Assembly: GCA_944359365.1 (NCBI GenBank) | Contig: CALVST010000012.1 | Coordinates: 1-45,000, forward strand | Reading direction: 5' to 3' | Source of the DNA: an uncultured Clostridia bacterium | GTDB lineage: Bacteria > Bacillota > Clostridia > Christensenellales > Borkfalkiaceae | DNA length: 45,000 nucleotides | Program-made: the position numbers and the translations under genes | Shown here: one piece after another, positions 23,112 to 31,722 of the stretch | Numbering within the stretch: position 1 is the first letter of the stretch | How the letters are laid out: each line of letters begins with the position of its first letter | The notes under the pieces: model-generated | The model's database searches: none | The model's input: the letters and a program-made list of their open reading frames with translations, nothing else | Told to the model about the DNA's origin: nothing

Positions 23112-23992
23112 TGAACGAGTACGAATTCACCGGAAAAACGGTGGAAGAGGCGGTGGAAGAAGGGCTGAAAGAGCTCGGGCTTTCCCGCGAAGAGGCGGAG
23201 ATCTGCGTCCTTGAAGAGGGCAAAAAAGGACTTTTCAAGTCGGTCAAGGCCAGAGTGAAGATCTCTAAAAAGATAACGGACGGAGAGCGAGCCGTCGAGT
23301 TTTTGGACGGGCTGTATCCCCTGCTGAACATTGCCGCGGCAAACGAGCTGGAAGAGGACGAAGAGCATACGAAAATAAACGTTATCACCACGAATTCCTA
23401 TTCGGTGATCGGGCACAGAGGCGAAATACTCGACGCTTTGCAGGTGCTTGCGGGCGCCGTTGCAAACATCGGCAGAGAAGAATATAAGCGCGTCGTCGTG
23501 GATTGCGAAAATTACCGCGAAAAGCGCGAAGAAACGCTGAAACGCCTTGCAAACAAGTTGGCGGAAAAGGCGGTCAGGACGGGCAGAAAGCTCTCTTTGG
23601 AGCCGATGACGCCCTACGAAAGAAGGGTGATCCATTCCGCCCTTGCAGACAGCACCGAAGTGAAAACGCAGAGCGAAGGCAAAGAGCCGAACCGCTACAT
23701 CGTTGTGATACCCAACAACCTGCGCCCGGGCAGCGACCGTTTCGACCGCCACGAACGCAGGGGCGGTTATAACGACCGCGGCCGCGGCGACAGGCGCGAC
23801 GACCGCCGCGGCGGATATAACAAAGACCGCCGTGAAGGAAAGCCCTACGACAGGGAAAGAAGGGGCGGCAGGGATAACAGAGGCTCCTCTTACGGCGCAA
23901 AACCCGCCGCAAAGCGCACCCCCTACTTCGGCACCTATCTCGGTAACAGCAACGCAGCAAAGACCGAGGAAGAAAATAAGAGCGAAGAATAA
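23111..23992 (+). CDS. jag: RNA-binding protein KhpB (Jag/EloR)
   Basis: 293 residues. Residues 1-52 form the Jag-N domain, 90-130 a KH-like domain (IGHRGEILDALQ) and 140-205 an R3H domain (ERRVIHSAL). These proteins bind RNA, often with KhpA, and affect cell-wall elongation. After about residue 212 comes an unusual ~60-residue tail rich in Arg, Gly, Asp and Tyr, with repeats such as DRRDDRRGGYN, resembling RGG boxes of RNA-binding proteins. The ATG overlaps the yidC stop by 1 base (TAATG). A terminator follows. Confidence 0.94.
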   Translation: MNEYEFTGKTVEEAVEEGLKELGLSREEAEICVLEEGKKGLFKSVKARVKISKKITDGERAVEFLDGLYPLLNIAAANELEEDEEHTKINVITTNSYSVIGHRGEILDALQVLAGAVANIGREEYKRVVVDCENYREKREETLKRLANKLAEKAVRTGRKLSLEPMTPYERRVIHSALADSTEVKTQSEGKEPNRYIVVIPNNLRPGSDRFDRHERRGGYNDRGRGDRRDDRRGGYNKDRREGKPYDRERRGGRDNRGSSYGAKPAAKRTPYFGTYLGNSNAAKTEEENKSEE

Positions 23993-24003
23993 TAAAATTG
24001 ATA

Positions 24004-24036
24004 AAAAAGAGCTTTCCGGTCGGAAGGCTCTTTTTT
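24004..24036 (+). terminator. intrinsic terminator after jag
   Basis: Stem AAGAGCTTTCC/GGAAGGCTCTT (24007-24032, one G-U pair, 4-base loop) followed by a T-run to 24036. It ends the rpmH-jag operon and marks the left edge of the AT-rich island. Confidence 0.88.
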
Positions 24037-24039
24037 ATC

Positions 24040-24392
24040 TGTAAAATTTTTTGTAAAATAAACAGAGGCAAAGCGGCTTTTTTGCGCGGCAGGATCTTGT
24101 TTTTTTATTTATAGAACAAACATCCGTGTAAACAAAAAGATTGTAAATTATATGATTTCTATAATAGTGTCTTCATTGCGGGCGGGGCATAATATAAGTC
24201 TTCGCCGCCGATAAAGGCTTTTTCGATTTCATTTTGCTGCGATCGATCACATTTATAGATACTTTCTGTTAAAGGAATTTTTCGATTTACAAATCTTTTA
24301 CAATTCTTAAACGGAAGGATTACCTTTCTTTGACATCAGAAAAACATTTACGGATTAAAATGTAACCATCAATCAAGAGAGGTGAACAAACT
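24040..24392. other. AT-rich gap, left end of the island
   Basis: No credible gene. Base composition drops sharply after the jag terminator. A TTGACA at about 24338 has no well-spaced -10 (TAAAAT is 20 bp away), so the promoter of the following small gene is uncertain. Nothing else is recognisable. Confidence 0.5.
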
Positions 24393-24740
24393 ATGTTACA
24401 GGAAAAAGAAAGAAAGGAAATTGAAGATCTGCGCGGACAATACGAGGAAAAAAAGACTACGGATATGGATGTTCTCAGAAAAAAGAATAAAAAAGTGAAG
24501 CTTCCCGCGGAAATTTTTGCGTGGACTTTCGGCATTCTGGGTGCATTGGTGATGGGCGTCGGAATGTGCCTTGCAATGCGCGTGATCGGAGATCAGTTTG
24601 TTTTAGGAATCATTATAGGAATTTTGGGGATCGCCATGGTATGCGCAAATTATTTTATTTACAGGGCGATACTCTCATCGCGTAAAAAGAAATACTCAAA
24701 GGAAATACTTGAATTGACTTCGCAATTGCTCAATGAATGA
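24393..24740 (+). CDS. conserved small membrane protein, two helices
   Basis: 115 residues. A charged N-terminal coiled-coil-like region (1-37, many Glu and Lys) leads into PAEIFAWTFGILGALVMGVGMCLAM (described here by its ends, residues about 38-61) as the first membrane segment and a second at about 69-92, then a basic turn SSRKKKYSKEILEL. I recall similar small proteins in many Clostridia with no known function; names transferred to them in databases, such as reductases, are not supported by the sequence. The ATG at 24393 has AGAGAGGTG 8 bases upstream. It is the only rightward gene in the AT-rich island. Confidence 0.85.
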   Translation: MLQEKERKEIEDLRGQYEEKKTTDMDVLRKKNKKVKLPAEIFAWTFGILGALVMGVGMCLAMRVIGDQFVLGIIIGILGIAMVCANYFIYRAILSSRKKKYSKEILELTSQLLNE

Positions 24741-25696
24741 CTTTTTATCAAAATATGGCTTATCGGATGCGCGCCCGAAGCAAAACTGCTTCATAATTCC
24801 AACAGACCATGCTGACCGACAGTAAGTTAAATATTCAATTTAAATGAACTCCCTGCGGGCATCGTTGCATTACTGACGATGCCCGCAGGGGGTTAAACAC
24901 AAATGCTCGAGGAAGGCGTTTTCGGCGTTCAATGCCTTATAGAAAAATTGTGATGACAGCAATCGGCGTAACATGAGATCCGCGGTTTCACGGGTAAATA
25001 ACGCCTGCGGCTTCGAAAGGAAAAAACCTCTTAATCACATGGTTTAATGACGGCTGCCCTGCCTTTTAACGCCGCCATGCAGAGACTCAGCCGAGCAATC
25101 GTTTCCGCATTGAATCGTTGCACGCTTTTACGAGCACGCTGCCGTCAGCTTTTTATACGCATCGCGTAAAGCGATTCCTTTCTGCGGGCAAGAAATAAGG
25201 CAAAGCTTCTGTTTTGCATTTTTCATCGCGACCATGATTTTTTGAGCTATATCGAAGAACCTCGCCAAAGGCCGCCAACGCCCCGTAAAAAGCCGATCGA
25301 TCGCCGTTGCGATAATTTATCGAAGGACATAAAAATAAGCCGCAGCGCCTAATTCTGCGGTCTAAAAGAATGTCGATCGAATTGGGTGTGTGAGGTATCG
25401 TAAAAAGCTTTGAAGAACATTTGACAAGGAGCTCAAATAGTGTGAATTACTGCAAATACATTGCAAACCATTGCTTATAAATAACGTGATGCAACTACTT
25501 AAAATAATACGCAATATATAGCATAATATATACAATTTTATCAAAAAAGAATAAATTATCGATATTTATAAAGTTAAATGGCTAAATTGAAGAAATTTTG
25601 AATGATATTGGAATTTATAATTATTAAATTCCGAAAAGCGCATTAAAAAAGTGGAATATATTGCATATTATCAGCGACTGATTCGGTAACAAAAAT
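24741..25696. other. gene-free part of the island
   Basis: No intact gene. The first half is of mixed composition and contains the long hairpin at 24849-24892 and, on the minus strand, a stop-bounded frame of about 60 codons (roughly 25128-25310) that reads like a protein end (FFDIAQKIMVAMKNAKQK) but lacks a start with RBS. A parS-like half (GTTTCACG) occurs near 24985. The second half, 25400-25690, is extremely AT-rich. Confidence 0.45.
24849..24892. repeat. long GC-rich hairpin
   Basis: Perfect 15-bp arms at 24851-24865 and 24876-24890, extended by a wobble pair and a C-G pair, with a 10-base loop. It has no T-run on either side, so it is not a classical terminator. It stands alone about 110 bp after the small membrane gene. 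Confidence 0.7.
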
Positions 25697-26248
25697 TTAA
25701 GCAATTCGAAAATACGTTTGCGGAGCAGTCAGATAAGAAGATATTGCATCCGATATAATGTCCGCCATTTTATAAACAAGGCTGAGGCGCGTAAGATTTA
25801 ATAAGGAATAGTTGAAGACAGATTTTTCGGCAACAATGCCCATTATGCTTACATCTCCGATGGGCGCAAACTTTTTATTTGCTCCGAGTCCGGGGCGCAA
25901 GCCCTTGTTTGCGATTTTAATAAGCCCTATATCGCCGGCATCGCCTACAGCAGCATCAATAGCAATAATTTTTGAGTTTGGATGTGTTTTTTTGAAAAAG
26001 TCACCCAAATATCTGACTTCCTTAGCTGTAATAGGACGCTTTAACGTCCCATACACATAGCTTTGCTCAAATAATTTTTTTTCAGAGATCATAGTGCCGC
26101 AAATTGGTCCTAAACTGTCTCCAATGGCGAGATCGCTTCCGATGCAGAGTATCACTGGTGGTGTTTGTGTGTCCTTTAGAAAATTATTCAGTGTCATGAT
26201 CAGACCGGATGCTGCCATCTTATTGAACATATTGAAAGAATATTCCAT
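25697..26248 (-). CDS. yyaC: YyaC family sporulation-associated protein (DUF1256)
   Basis: 183 residues. The pattern VILCIGSDLAIGDSLGPICGTM, YVYGTLKRPITAK, IIAIDAAVGDAGDIGLIKI (each under 20 residues when taken separately), GLRPGLGANK and IGDVSIMGIV matches YyaC/DUF1256, related to germination proteases and hydrogenase-maturation peptidases. In Bacillus yyaC lies right next to spo0J (parB), so a location near parAB is conserved. The start is ATG at 26248 with AAAGGT 6 bases upstream; a TTG at 26275 has none. It is leftward, against the local trend, and AT-rich like the island. It suggests a sporulation ancestry. Confidence 0.85.
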   Translation of the reverse strand: MEYSFNMFNKMAASGLIMTLNNFLKDTQTPPVILCIGSDLAIGDSLGPICGTMISEKKLFEQSYVYGTLKRPITAKEVRYLGDFFKKTHPNSKIIAIDAAVGDAGDIGLIKIANKGLRPGLGANKKFAPIGDVSIMGIVAEKSVFNYSLLNLTRLSLVYKMADIISDAISSYLTAPQTYFRIA

Positions 26249-26719
26249 TGCGTTACCTTTTATTTCTTGCGCCAATCACTTTTTTAATATTATGCGCTTT
26301 TAAATTATTTAGCGCACATTAAATCTGCGCCAATAATATTTTCAGCGCACTTTTGCCTTGACGACTGTATTTTAATTCTTGACACATTTGAGCTTTTTTA
26401 TACTTCTCTTTTTAAGTCAGATTTCATAATAGCGCAATTTTACATTCAAGCGCAATAATATTATGCACCGCATTTTATATTTTGCGTTTAATTTTTTGTT
26501 CAGGTGCTAAATTGCTTAGTGCAAATTATAATATATGCGTCCAAATAAAATATTGCTTTCAGCGCATAAAATTTTAACGAATATCGCCAAATTCTGTTGT
26601 TATATTCACAGTGTTTTCTTCTGATTTAATCACGCGTATATTAATTTTATTGCGTCACTTGAAATGATGTCTAAAATCGTGTCTGCGTCTTTAAAATTAT
26701 TGCAAAAAATAGTCATATT

Positions 26720-26760
26720 AGCCATATTTTTGGCTCTTTTTTGCAAAAATATGGCTTTTT
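26720..26760 (+). terminator. terminator-like hairpin with no gene before it
   Basis: Perfect 13-bp stem AGCCATATTTTTG/CAAAAATATGGCT (arms 26720-26732 and 26744-26756), 11-base loop, then TTTT. No protein gene on the plus strand lies upstream within 1.9 kb, so it would end an unknown transcript or be a structural DNA element. Confidence 0.55.
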
Positions 26761-26775
26761 AAAAAACCTCTTCAG

Positions 26776-26851
26776 ACGATTTCAGACAGAATAATTAATT
26801 CAAAATTTCAAAATTTTCGACTAAAATTTCGCCCATTTTGTCTGAAATCGT
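26776..26851. repeat. inverted repeat, 17-bp arms
   Basis: Arms 26776-26792 and 26835-26851 match at 16 of 17 positions (core CGATTTCAGAC / GTCTGAAATCG). They are separated by 42 bp of A/T-rich DNA. A related word, GTCTAAAATCGTGTC, occurs at about 26669. Confidence 0.7.
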
Positions 26852-26965
26852 GCAGTTTTTGCATTAAATTTACGAAAAAGCATAGGTCTCGATCTCCAGA
26901 TCTGCATGGCAGTATGTTTTGGCTTATAGTGGTTCATTTTGCTTTCAGCAGCTGTTGGTAATGTC

Positions 26966-27005
26966 TGTAAAACTGAATGTTTCATATGAAACATTCAGTT
27001 TTACA
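26966..27005. repeat. perfect 40-bp palindrome with parS-like core
   Basis: The two 20-bp halves are exact reverse complements around the centre 26985/26986. The core GTTTCATATGAAAC (26979-26992) is parS with CATATG instead of CACGTG. The outer arms (CTGAAT and GTAAAA side) differ from those of the 52-bp palindrome. Confidence 0.85.
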
Positions 27006-27425
27006 TTTTGCGCTTACATTTTATTTTATATTAAATGTTCATGCGCTGCTAATTTTACAGGCATTTTTATATATACGCATACATATGAGCTGTTTTTAAG
27101 CATTTGTATGCTAATTTTTTGCACTGTTTATAATAAAATTTCCGCCGAAGAATTAGCACGATAATGTTATATAAGCGCGTTATATTATTAATTTAAAATG
27201 ACAATTAAGCGTCAAAATTAATTTAAATTCTGCTAAATTCTGACGCAAAAATTATTAAAAAATTTACGAAGTTTTAGTTTAATGCGTCTTATAGCTTACA
27301 TACTGAATAGGGTATTCTGCAGCTGAAATACAAACCGATTAATAGGAAGTTGATGTATTTGCGTAAATATTGGGCAGATTCGTGCAGTTTCTTTAATATG
27401 TGTTTGCGTTTTACCTTTCAAGCGG

Positions 27426-27477
27426 ATTTTCTCATATAAAACATGTTTCATATGAAACATGTTTTATATGAGAAAAT
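27426..27477. repeat. perfect 52-bp palindrome with parS-like core
   Basis: The two 26-bp halves are exact reverse complements around 27451/27452. The core is again GTTTCATATGAAAC (27445-27458), here extended to ACATGTTTCATATGAAACATGT. The arms continue as AT-rich sequence different from the 40-bp palindrome. Confidence 0.85.
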
Positions 27478-27502
27478 TATAAACGCGCATATATTTTTTA
27501 TA

Positions 27503-27516
27503 GTTTCACGTGAAAC
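27503..27516. promoter_or_regulatory. parS: parS centromere site
   Basis: GTTTCACGTGAAAC, the perfect 14-bp core of bacterial parS; with the flanks it matches 15 of 16 positions of TGTTTCACGTGAAACA. It lies 45 bp right of the 52-bp palindrome centre, about 8 kb from oriC and 3.3 kb before parA-parB, where ParB would load. Confidence 0.9.
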
Positions 27517-27534
27517 ATCTAAAATCTTGGGAGA

Positions 27535-27548
27535 GTTTCATATGAAAC
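27535..27548. promoter_or_regulatory. parS-like site with CATATG core
   Basis: GTTTCATATGAAAC, identical to the cores of the two long palindromes but without extended arms. It is 32 bp centre-to-centre from the canonical parS. Confidence 0.7.
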
Positions 27549-28729
27549 ATTTAAAAGGGTATTTCCAACTAAAAAATGTGATGCGCCTACATATTTTTTG
27601 TGATAATTTATGATGATTTCATAAAAAAACAGTGGTTTTAAAAAATTTTTTATATAAATTCTTGTCTTTTTTAGATAATTATGGTATGATATTAACAACT
27701 GATTTACTAAGCAATCCGATGTCACACGCGCAGCTGATCCGACTCCAAAAGGCTATTTTTGAATTGATCTATAAAGGGGGTTCGGAGTTTATAAAGGGAA
27801 AGTTTTTAAATTTGCGCCATTAATTTTTAATGCGCTAATCAATCTGTGTGGCGCTAAGATATATAACAATCGAAACTGAGCAGTACAAGCAGTGACAGCA
27901 TTAAGATGCTTATTTAGGAGACTAATCTCATCAAAGCAAAGTTTTGCAACTTGTTTAAAAAGCAACGTATATGTACAAACTTATTGGAGCGGCTACAAGT
28001 CCGCCAAGCCGGCGTAATCAAGGGCTGATCTCTTAAATAAGTTTTTTTACAGGCGGCAGTTTGTCTTTTCACTGCTTTATTGAAAAGAGGAATTGCTTTT
28101 CGGTAAAAATCTTTTGACTGAGATAAAGGCTGACAAGTGAAGGATCCGGCCGCGACGCAATGCTCTTACGGAAAACGGATTTGTTTTCCCGCCCTGCGCA
28201 GTCGGAATGGTTTGGCGAAACGGTTTTCAAAGCTGAGATGAATAAGGCTTTGCAATTGGCGGAACAGGTTGGTTGCTTGACTAATCGGTTCATTGGCAAT
28301 AAACAGCAATATTTTTTGCGCCGCGTATTGCAGGTGACTGTTCATAGGGGCGCTAAGCTAAATCCATAGTAGCGCAGAGTCTTTTTTGGCGGCGAATTTA
28401 AACAAATATTTCGGAATATTTGTTATTGCAATGCGATATGTGCGATTCGTATGCGTGAGGATATTCCGTCCGTGAAACCGCCACGGCAATGCCGCAGTAT
28501 GAGAAGAAAGTTATTGCTTAAAGACGGGGCGATAGCCGTGCATTGCAAAATGTAAGCCGAGCCATCGGAACATCGGAAAGATTGCTGAAATCAGTAAAAA
28601 AGGGTTTTTTAAAGGGAACATTCAAAAAATGTTCTTATCAATATTATATAATATATAAAATAAATATAGTAAAAACGCCGCTCTGAAAAGAGCGACGGGA
28701 AGATATCGAACTTAGCAAGGAGAAACTTC

Positions 28730-30754
28730 ATGAGCAAAACAGCAAAAATCGTACTGTGGAGCTTGCTGGGCGTCATACTCATCATCATTTTGGTGTCCGT
28801 TTTGACAAGCTGGCTCAACAGCGGAAGAACGATAGATTACTCCGAAGTCGCGGGGTATGTGCAGAGCGGCGAGATCGACCGCATCGTAGTGGACGACTAT
28901 AACCTTATTTGTTATAAAGACGGAAGAGTCGTATACGAAGCGACCTTCGGCCGTTCGGACGAAGAGATCGCTCTGCTCATCAATTGGGCAAACGATACGA
29001 AACTTGACTTCACATTTACCTTTACCGATCCGAACGCAGGCAGCTTTATCTCTTACCTGATCCCGATCATCGGCGTGGTGCTGGTCTGCGTCGTGTTCTG
29101 GCTGTTGATCCGTCAAACGCAGGGCGGCAGCAGCAAGGCGATGAGCTTTGCCAAGACGAAGGCGAGAGTCAATTCCAACATCAAGGTGCGTTTCACCGAC
29201 GTTGCGGGTGCGGAAGAGGAAAAGCAAGAGCTTGCGGAAGTCGTGGAATTTTTGAAGGCTCCCCGCAAATTTTCCGATCTCGGCGCGCGCATCCCGAAAG
29301 GCGTGCTTTTGGTAGGGCCTCCGGGAACAGGTAAAACTTTGTTTGCCAAAGCCGTTGCGGGCGAGGCGAACGTTCCTTTCTTCTCCATTTCCGGCTCCGA
29401 CTTCGTGGAAATGTTCGTCGGCGTCGGCGCGTCGAGGGTAAGAGACCTTTTCGATGCGGCAAAAAAGAGTCAGCCGTGCATCGTGTTCATCGACGAAATC
29501 GACGCAGTCGGGCGTCAAAGGGGCACGGGGCTCGGCGGCGGACATGACGAACGCGAACAGACGCTTAACCAACTGCTCGTGCAGATGGATGGCTTTGAAA
29601 CGAACGAAGGCATCATCGTTATGGCTGCGACCAACCGTGCGGATATCCTCGATCCCGCACTGCTTCGCCCGGGGCGTTTCGACAGGCAGATACACGTCAA
29701 CCTGCCCGACGTGCGCGGCAGGGAGGCGATCTTAAAAGTGCACGCGCGCAACAAACCGCTCGCACCCGACGTAAACTTTAAGATCCTTTCCCGCATGACC
29801 AGCGGCTTTTCGGGAGCAGATCTTGAAAACCTTCTCAACGAAGCGGCAATTTTGACCGCCCGCGCGAACAAAAAGATGATCGGCAACAAAGAGCTGTTCG
29901 AGGGGATCAACAAAGTGTTGCTCGGCCCGCAGAAGAAGAGCCGACTCGTTACCGAATCGGACAAGCGCATCACGGCATATCACGAAAGCGGCCACGCGAT
30001 CATCGCAAAGCTGTGCAAACACTGCGATCCCGTGCAGGAAGTTTCCATCATTGCCCGCGGCATGGCTGCGGGGTATACGATGACTCGCCCCGACAACGAC
30101 GACAACCACATGACCAAGGCAAAGCTGACGGACCTTGTCTGCGAACTTTTGGGCGGACGCGTTGCGGAAGAGCTCGTCATAAAAGACGTTTCCACGGGTG
30201 CATCCAACGACTTGCAGAGGGTTACCGAGATCGCCCGCAAAATGGTCACAGAATGGGGCATGAGCGAGCGCGTCGGGCTTGTGACCTATCAGTCTGACAG
30301 CCCTATATTCCTCGGAAGGGATATGGAAGCCCACAATTCGTACAGCGAAGAAACGGCGGGCGTCATCGACGAAGAAGTGCACAAGATCATCGAAGCCGCG
30401 CACGAGCGCGCAATGAAACTTCTTACCGAAAACAGGAAAGTGCTTGACAATATGGCGCGTGTGCTCATCGAACGGGAAACGATCTACACCGAAGAGGTAG
30501 ACATGCTCCTCGAGGGCGCGACGGTAGACGAAGTTTACGCCCATATGGACAAATTTGAAAAAGCGGAATCGGAAAACCCTTTCAAGCGGTTTGAAAATGC
30601 AGACGGCGGCGAAGTAAACAGGGCGAAACAGGAAGCCGAGGCTGCCGAACAGGCCGCCAAAGAGGCACAAAAGCCCGCCCCCGAAAAGAAAGAGGGCGCT
30701 CCTTCCGATGCCGAAGAGAAAAAGCCGGACGAAAAAGAGGATAAAGGCGAATAA
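28730..30754 (+). CDS. ftsH: ATP-dependent zinc metalloprotease FtsH
   Basis: 674 residues. It is a hexameric membrane protease for damaged or regulatory membrane proteins. Two membrane segments (about 7-27 and 106-127) flank an extracytoplasmic domain. Walker A GPPGTGKT is at 196-203, Walker B IVFIDEID at 251-258, the second region of homology ends in RPGRFDRQ, and the zinc site HESGH is at 418-422 with a downstream Asp in [10 protein letters not shown]. The C-terminal ~60 residues are a charged, low-complexity Glu/Lys/Ala tail. The ATG at 28730 has AAGGAG 8 bases upstream. The tilS-hpt genes that often precede ftsH are absent. Confidence 0.97.
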   Translation: MSKTAKIVLWSLLGVILIIILVSVLTSWLNSGRTIDYSEVAGYVQSGEIDRIVVDDYNLICYKDGRVVYEATFGRSDEEIALLINWANDTKLDFTFTFTDPNAGSFISYLIPIIGVVLVCVVFWLLIRQTQGGSSKAMSFAKTKARVNSNIKVRFTDVAGAEEEKQELAEVVEFLKAPRKFSDLGARIPKGVLLVGPPGTGKTLFAKAVAGEANVPFFSISGSDFVEMFVGVGASRVRDLFDAAKKSQPCIVFIDEIDAVGRQRGTGLGGGHDEREQTLNQLLVQMDGFETNEGIIVMAATNRADILDPALLRPGRFDRQIHVNLPDVRGREAILKVHARNKPLAPDVNFKILSRMTSGFSGADLENLLNEAAILTARANKKMIGNKELFEGINKVLLGPQKKSRLVTESDKRITAYHESGHAIIAKLCKHCDPVQEVSIIARGMAAGYTMTRPDNDDNHMTKAKLTDLVCELLGGRVAEELVIKDVSTGASNDLQRVTEIARKMVTEWGMSERVGLVTYQSDSPIFLGRDMEAHNSYSEETAGVIDEEVHKIIEAAHERAMKLLTENRKVLDNMARVLIERETIYTEEVDMLLEGATVDEVYAHMDKFEKAESENPFKRFENADGGEVNRAKQEAEAAEQAAKEAQKPAPEKKEGAPSDAEEKKPDEKEDKGE

Positions 30755-30849
30755 ATTCATGCGGCGCGGGCGCTATTGCCGCGCCCGCGCCCGTGAAACA
30801 TCGCTTTTGCAAAATTTATAGGGGAGAGACATAAGAAGAGGTATCAAAA
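30755..30849 (+). other. ftsH-parA spacer with GC-rich hairpin
   Basis: A 10-bp GC stem (GGCGCGGGCG at 30763-30772 with CGCCCGCGCC at 30782-30791) follows ftsH. It has no T-run after it, so it may slow but probably does not end transcription into parA. No separate parA promoter is evident. GTGAAACA at 30793-30800 matches half of a parS site. Confidence 0.4.
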
Positions 30850-31626
30850 ATGGGAAAGATCGTTTCGTTTTCCAACCAAAAGGGCGGCGTGGGCAAGACC
30901 ACGACTTGTGTGAACATGGCGGCGTATATTGCCGCGACAGGCAAAAAAGTACTGCTTGTGGACATCGATCCGCAGGGCAACGCGACGACGGGGTTGGGTT
31001 TTTCCAAAAGTTCGCTGAAAAAATCCGTCTATAACGTGCTCATCGACGACGAAGAGCGCGCTTCCGAAAATATTTTGAAAACGGAAGCGGAGGGGTTGGA
31101 TCTGCTGCCCTCGAACATAGACCTTGCCGGTGCGGAAGTAGAGCTTGTGTATAAAAGAAAGCGCGAAATGATCTTGAAGACCAAGCTCGCCGAGGTGAAA
31201 GACTCGTATGATTATATCATGATCGACTGTCCGCCTTCGCTCGGGCTGCTCACCATCAACGCGCTCGCCGCTGCCGATTCGGTCATCATCCCCATTCAAA
31301 GCGAATATTACGCGTTGGAAGGTCTTTCGCAGCTGATGAACTCCATCACCCTCGTGAAACAGCACCTGAATCCCGCGCTCGACGTGGACGGCGTCGTTTT
31401 GACCATGTACGACAGCCGCTCGCTCATCTCCAAGCAGATCGCGGACGAGATACGCAAGTTCTTTACCCGCAGGGTTTTCGAGATCGTCGTGCCGCGAAAC
31501 ATCCGCCTTGTCGAGGCGAGCTCTTACGGCAAGCCCATCATGCTGCACGATCCCAAATGCGCGGGGGCGCGCGCTTACAGGGCGCTTACACAGGAATATT
31601 TGGATAAGCAGGCTGAAAACAAATAA
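30850..31626 (+). CDS. parA: chromosome-partitioning ATPase ParA (Soj)
   Basis: 258 residues. It is a deviant-Walker ATPase that binds DNA as an ATP dimer and is released by ParB, moving origins apart. The deviant Walker A KGGVGKTT is at 11-18 after the SNQ start, VDIDPQGNATTGLG follows, Walker B IMIDCPPSLG near 122, and the length is that of chromosomal ParA without an N-terminal DNA-binding domain. The ATG has AAGAGGT 7 bases upstream. It is followed 96 bp later by parB. Confidence 0.96.
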   Translation: MGKIVSFSNQKGGVGKTTTCVNMAAYIAATGKKVLLVDIDPQGNATTGLGFSKSSLKKSVYNVLIDDEERASENILKTEAEGLDLLPSNIDLAGAEVELVYKRKREMILKTKLAEVKDSYDYIMIDCPPSLGLLTINALAAADSVIIPIQSEYYALEGLSQLMNSITLVKQHLNPALDVDGVVLTMYDSRSLISKQIADEIRKFFTRRVFEIVVPRNIRLVEASSYGKPIMLHDPKCAGARAYRALTQEYLDKQAENK

Positions 31627-31722
31627 AAGGCATACGCGCGCGCGACATAATATATAAATATTTATAGGTGAACGATGCGTGCCGACCGCGATCGGCGCCG
31701 GTAATACATAAGGAGAGAAAAA

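Larger units (their letters stand above)
26249..28729. other. large AT-rich gene-free region with palindromes (probable centromere region)
   Basis: About 2.5 kb without a credible gene. It is visibly AT-rich to about 27.7 kb and then more mixed. From 26290 to about 27850 short GCGC/TGCG words recur in otherwise A/T DNA (for example AGCGCA near 26312, 26344, 26433, 26450, 26562). It holds the terminator-like hairpin at 26720, the inverted pair 26776-26851, two long palindromes and four parS-like sites. A 69-codon frame at 28160-28369 reads somewhat protein-like but has no RBS or known family. No clear promoter for ftsH was found; a TATAAT at 28647 lacks a -35. Confidence 0.6.

Noticed and set aside
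26919-27164. An 81-codon open frame on the plus strand through the 40-bp palindrome.
   Set aside because: Composition is typical of translated A/T DNA, it has no RBS, and it runs through the palindrome.
24741-28729. Transposase, integrase or phage genes and a CRISPR array were looked for in the AT-rich island.
   Set aside because: No recognisable transposase motif, no terminal repeats with target duplication and no regularly spaced identical repeats were found.
30793-30800. GTGAAACA half of parS just before parA.
   Set aside because: Only one half matches; an 8-bp match is expected by chance.
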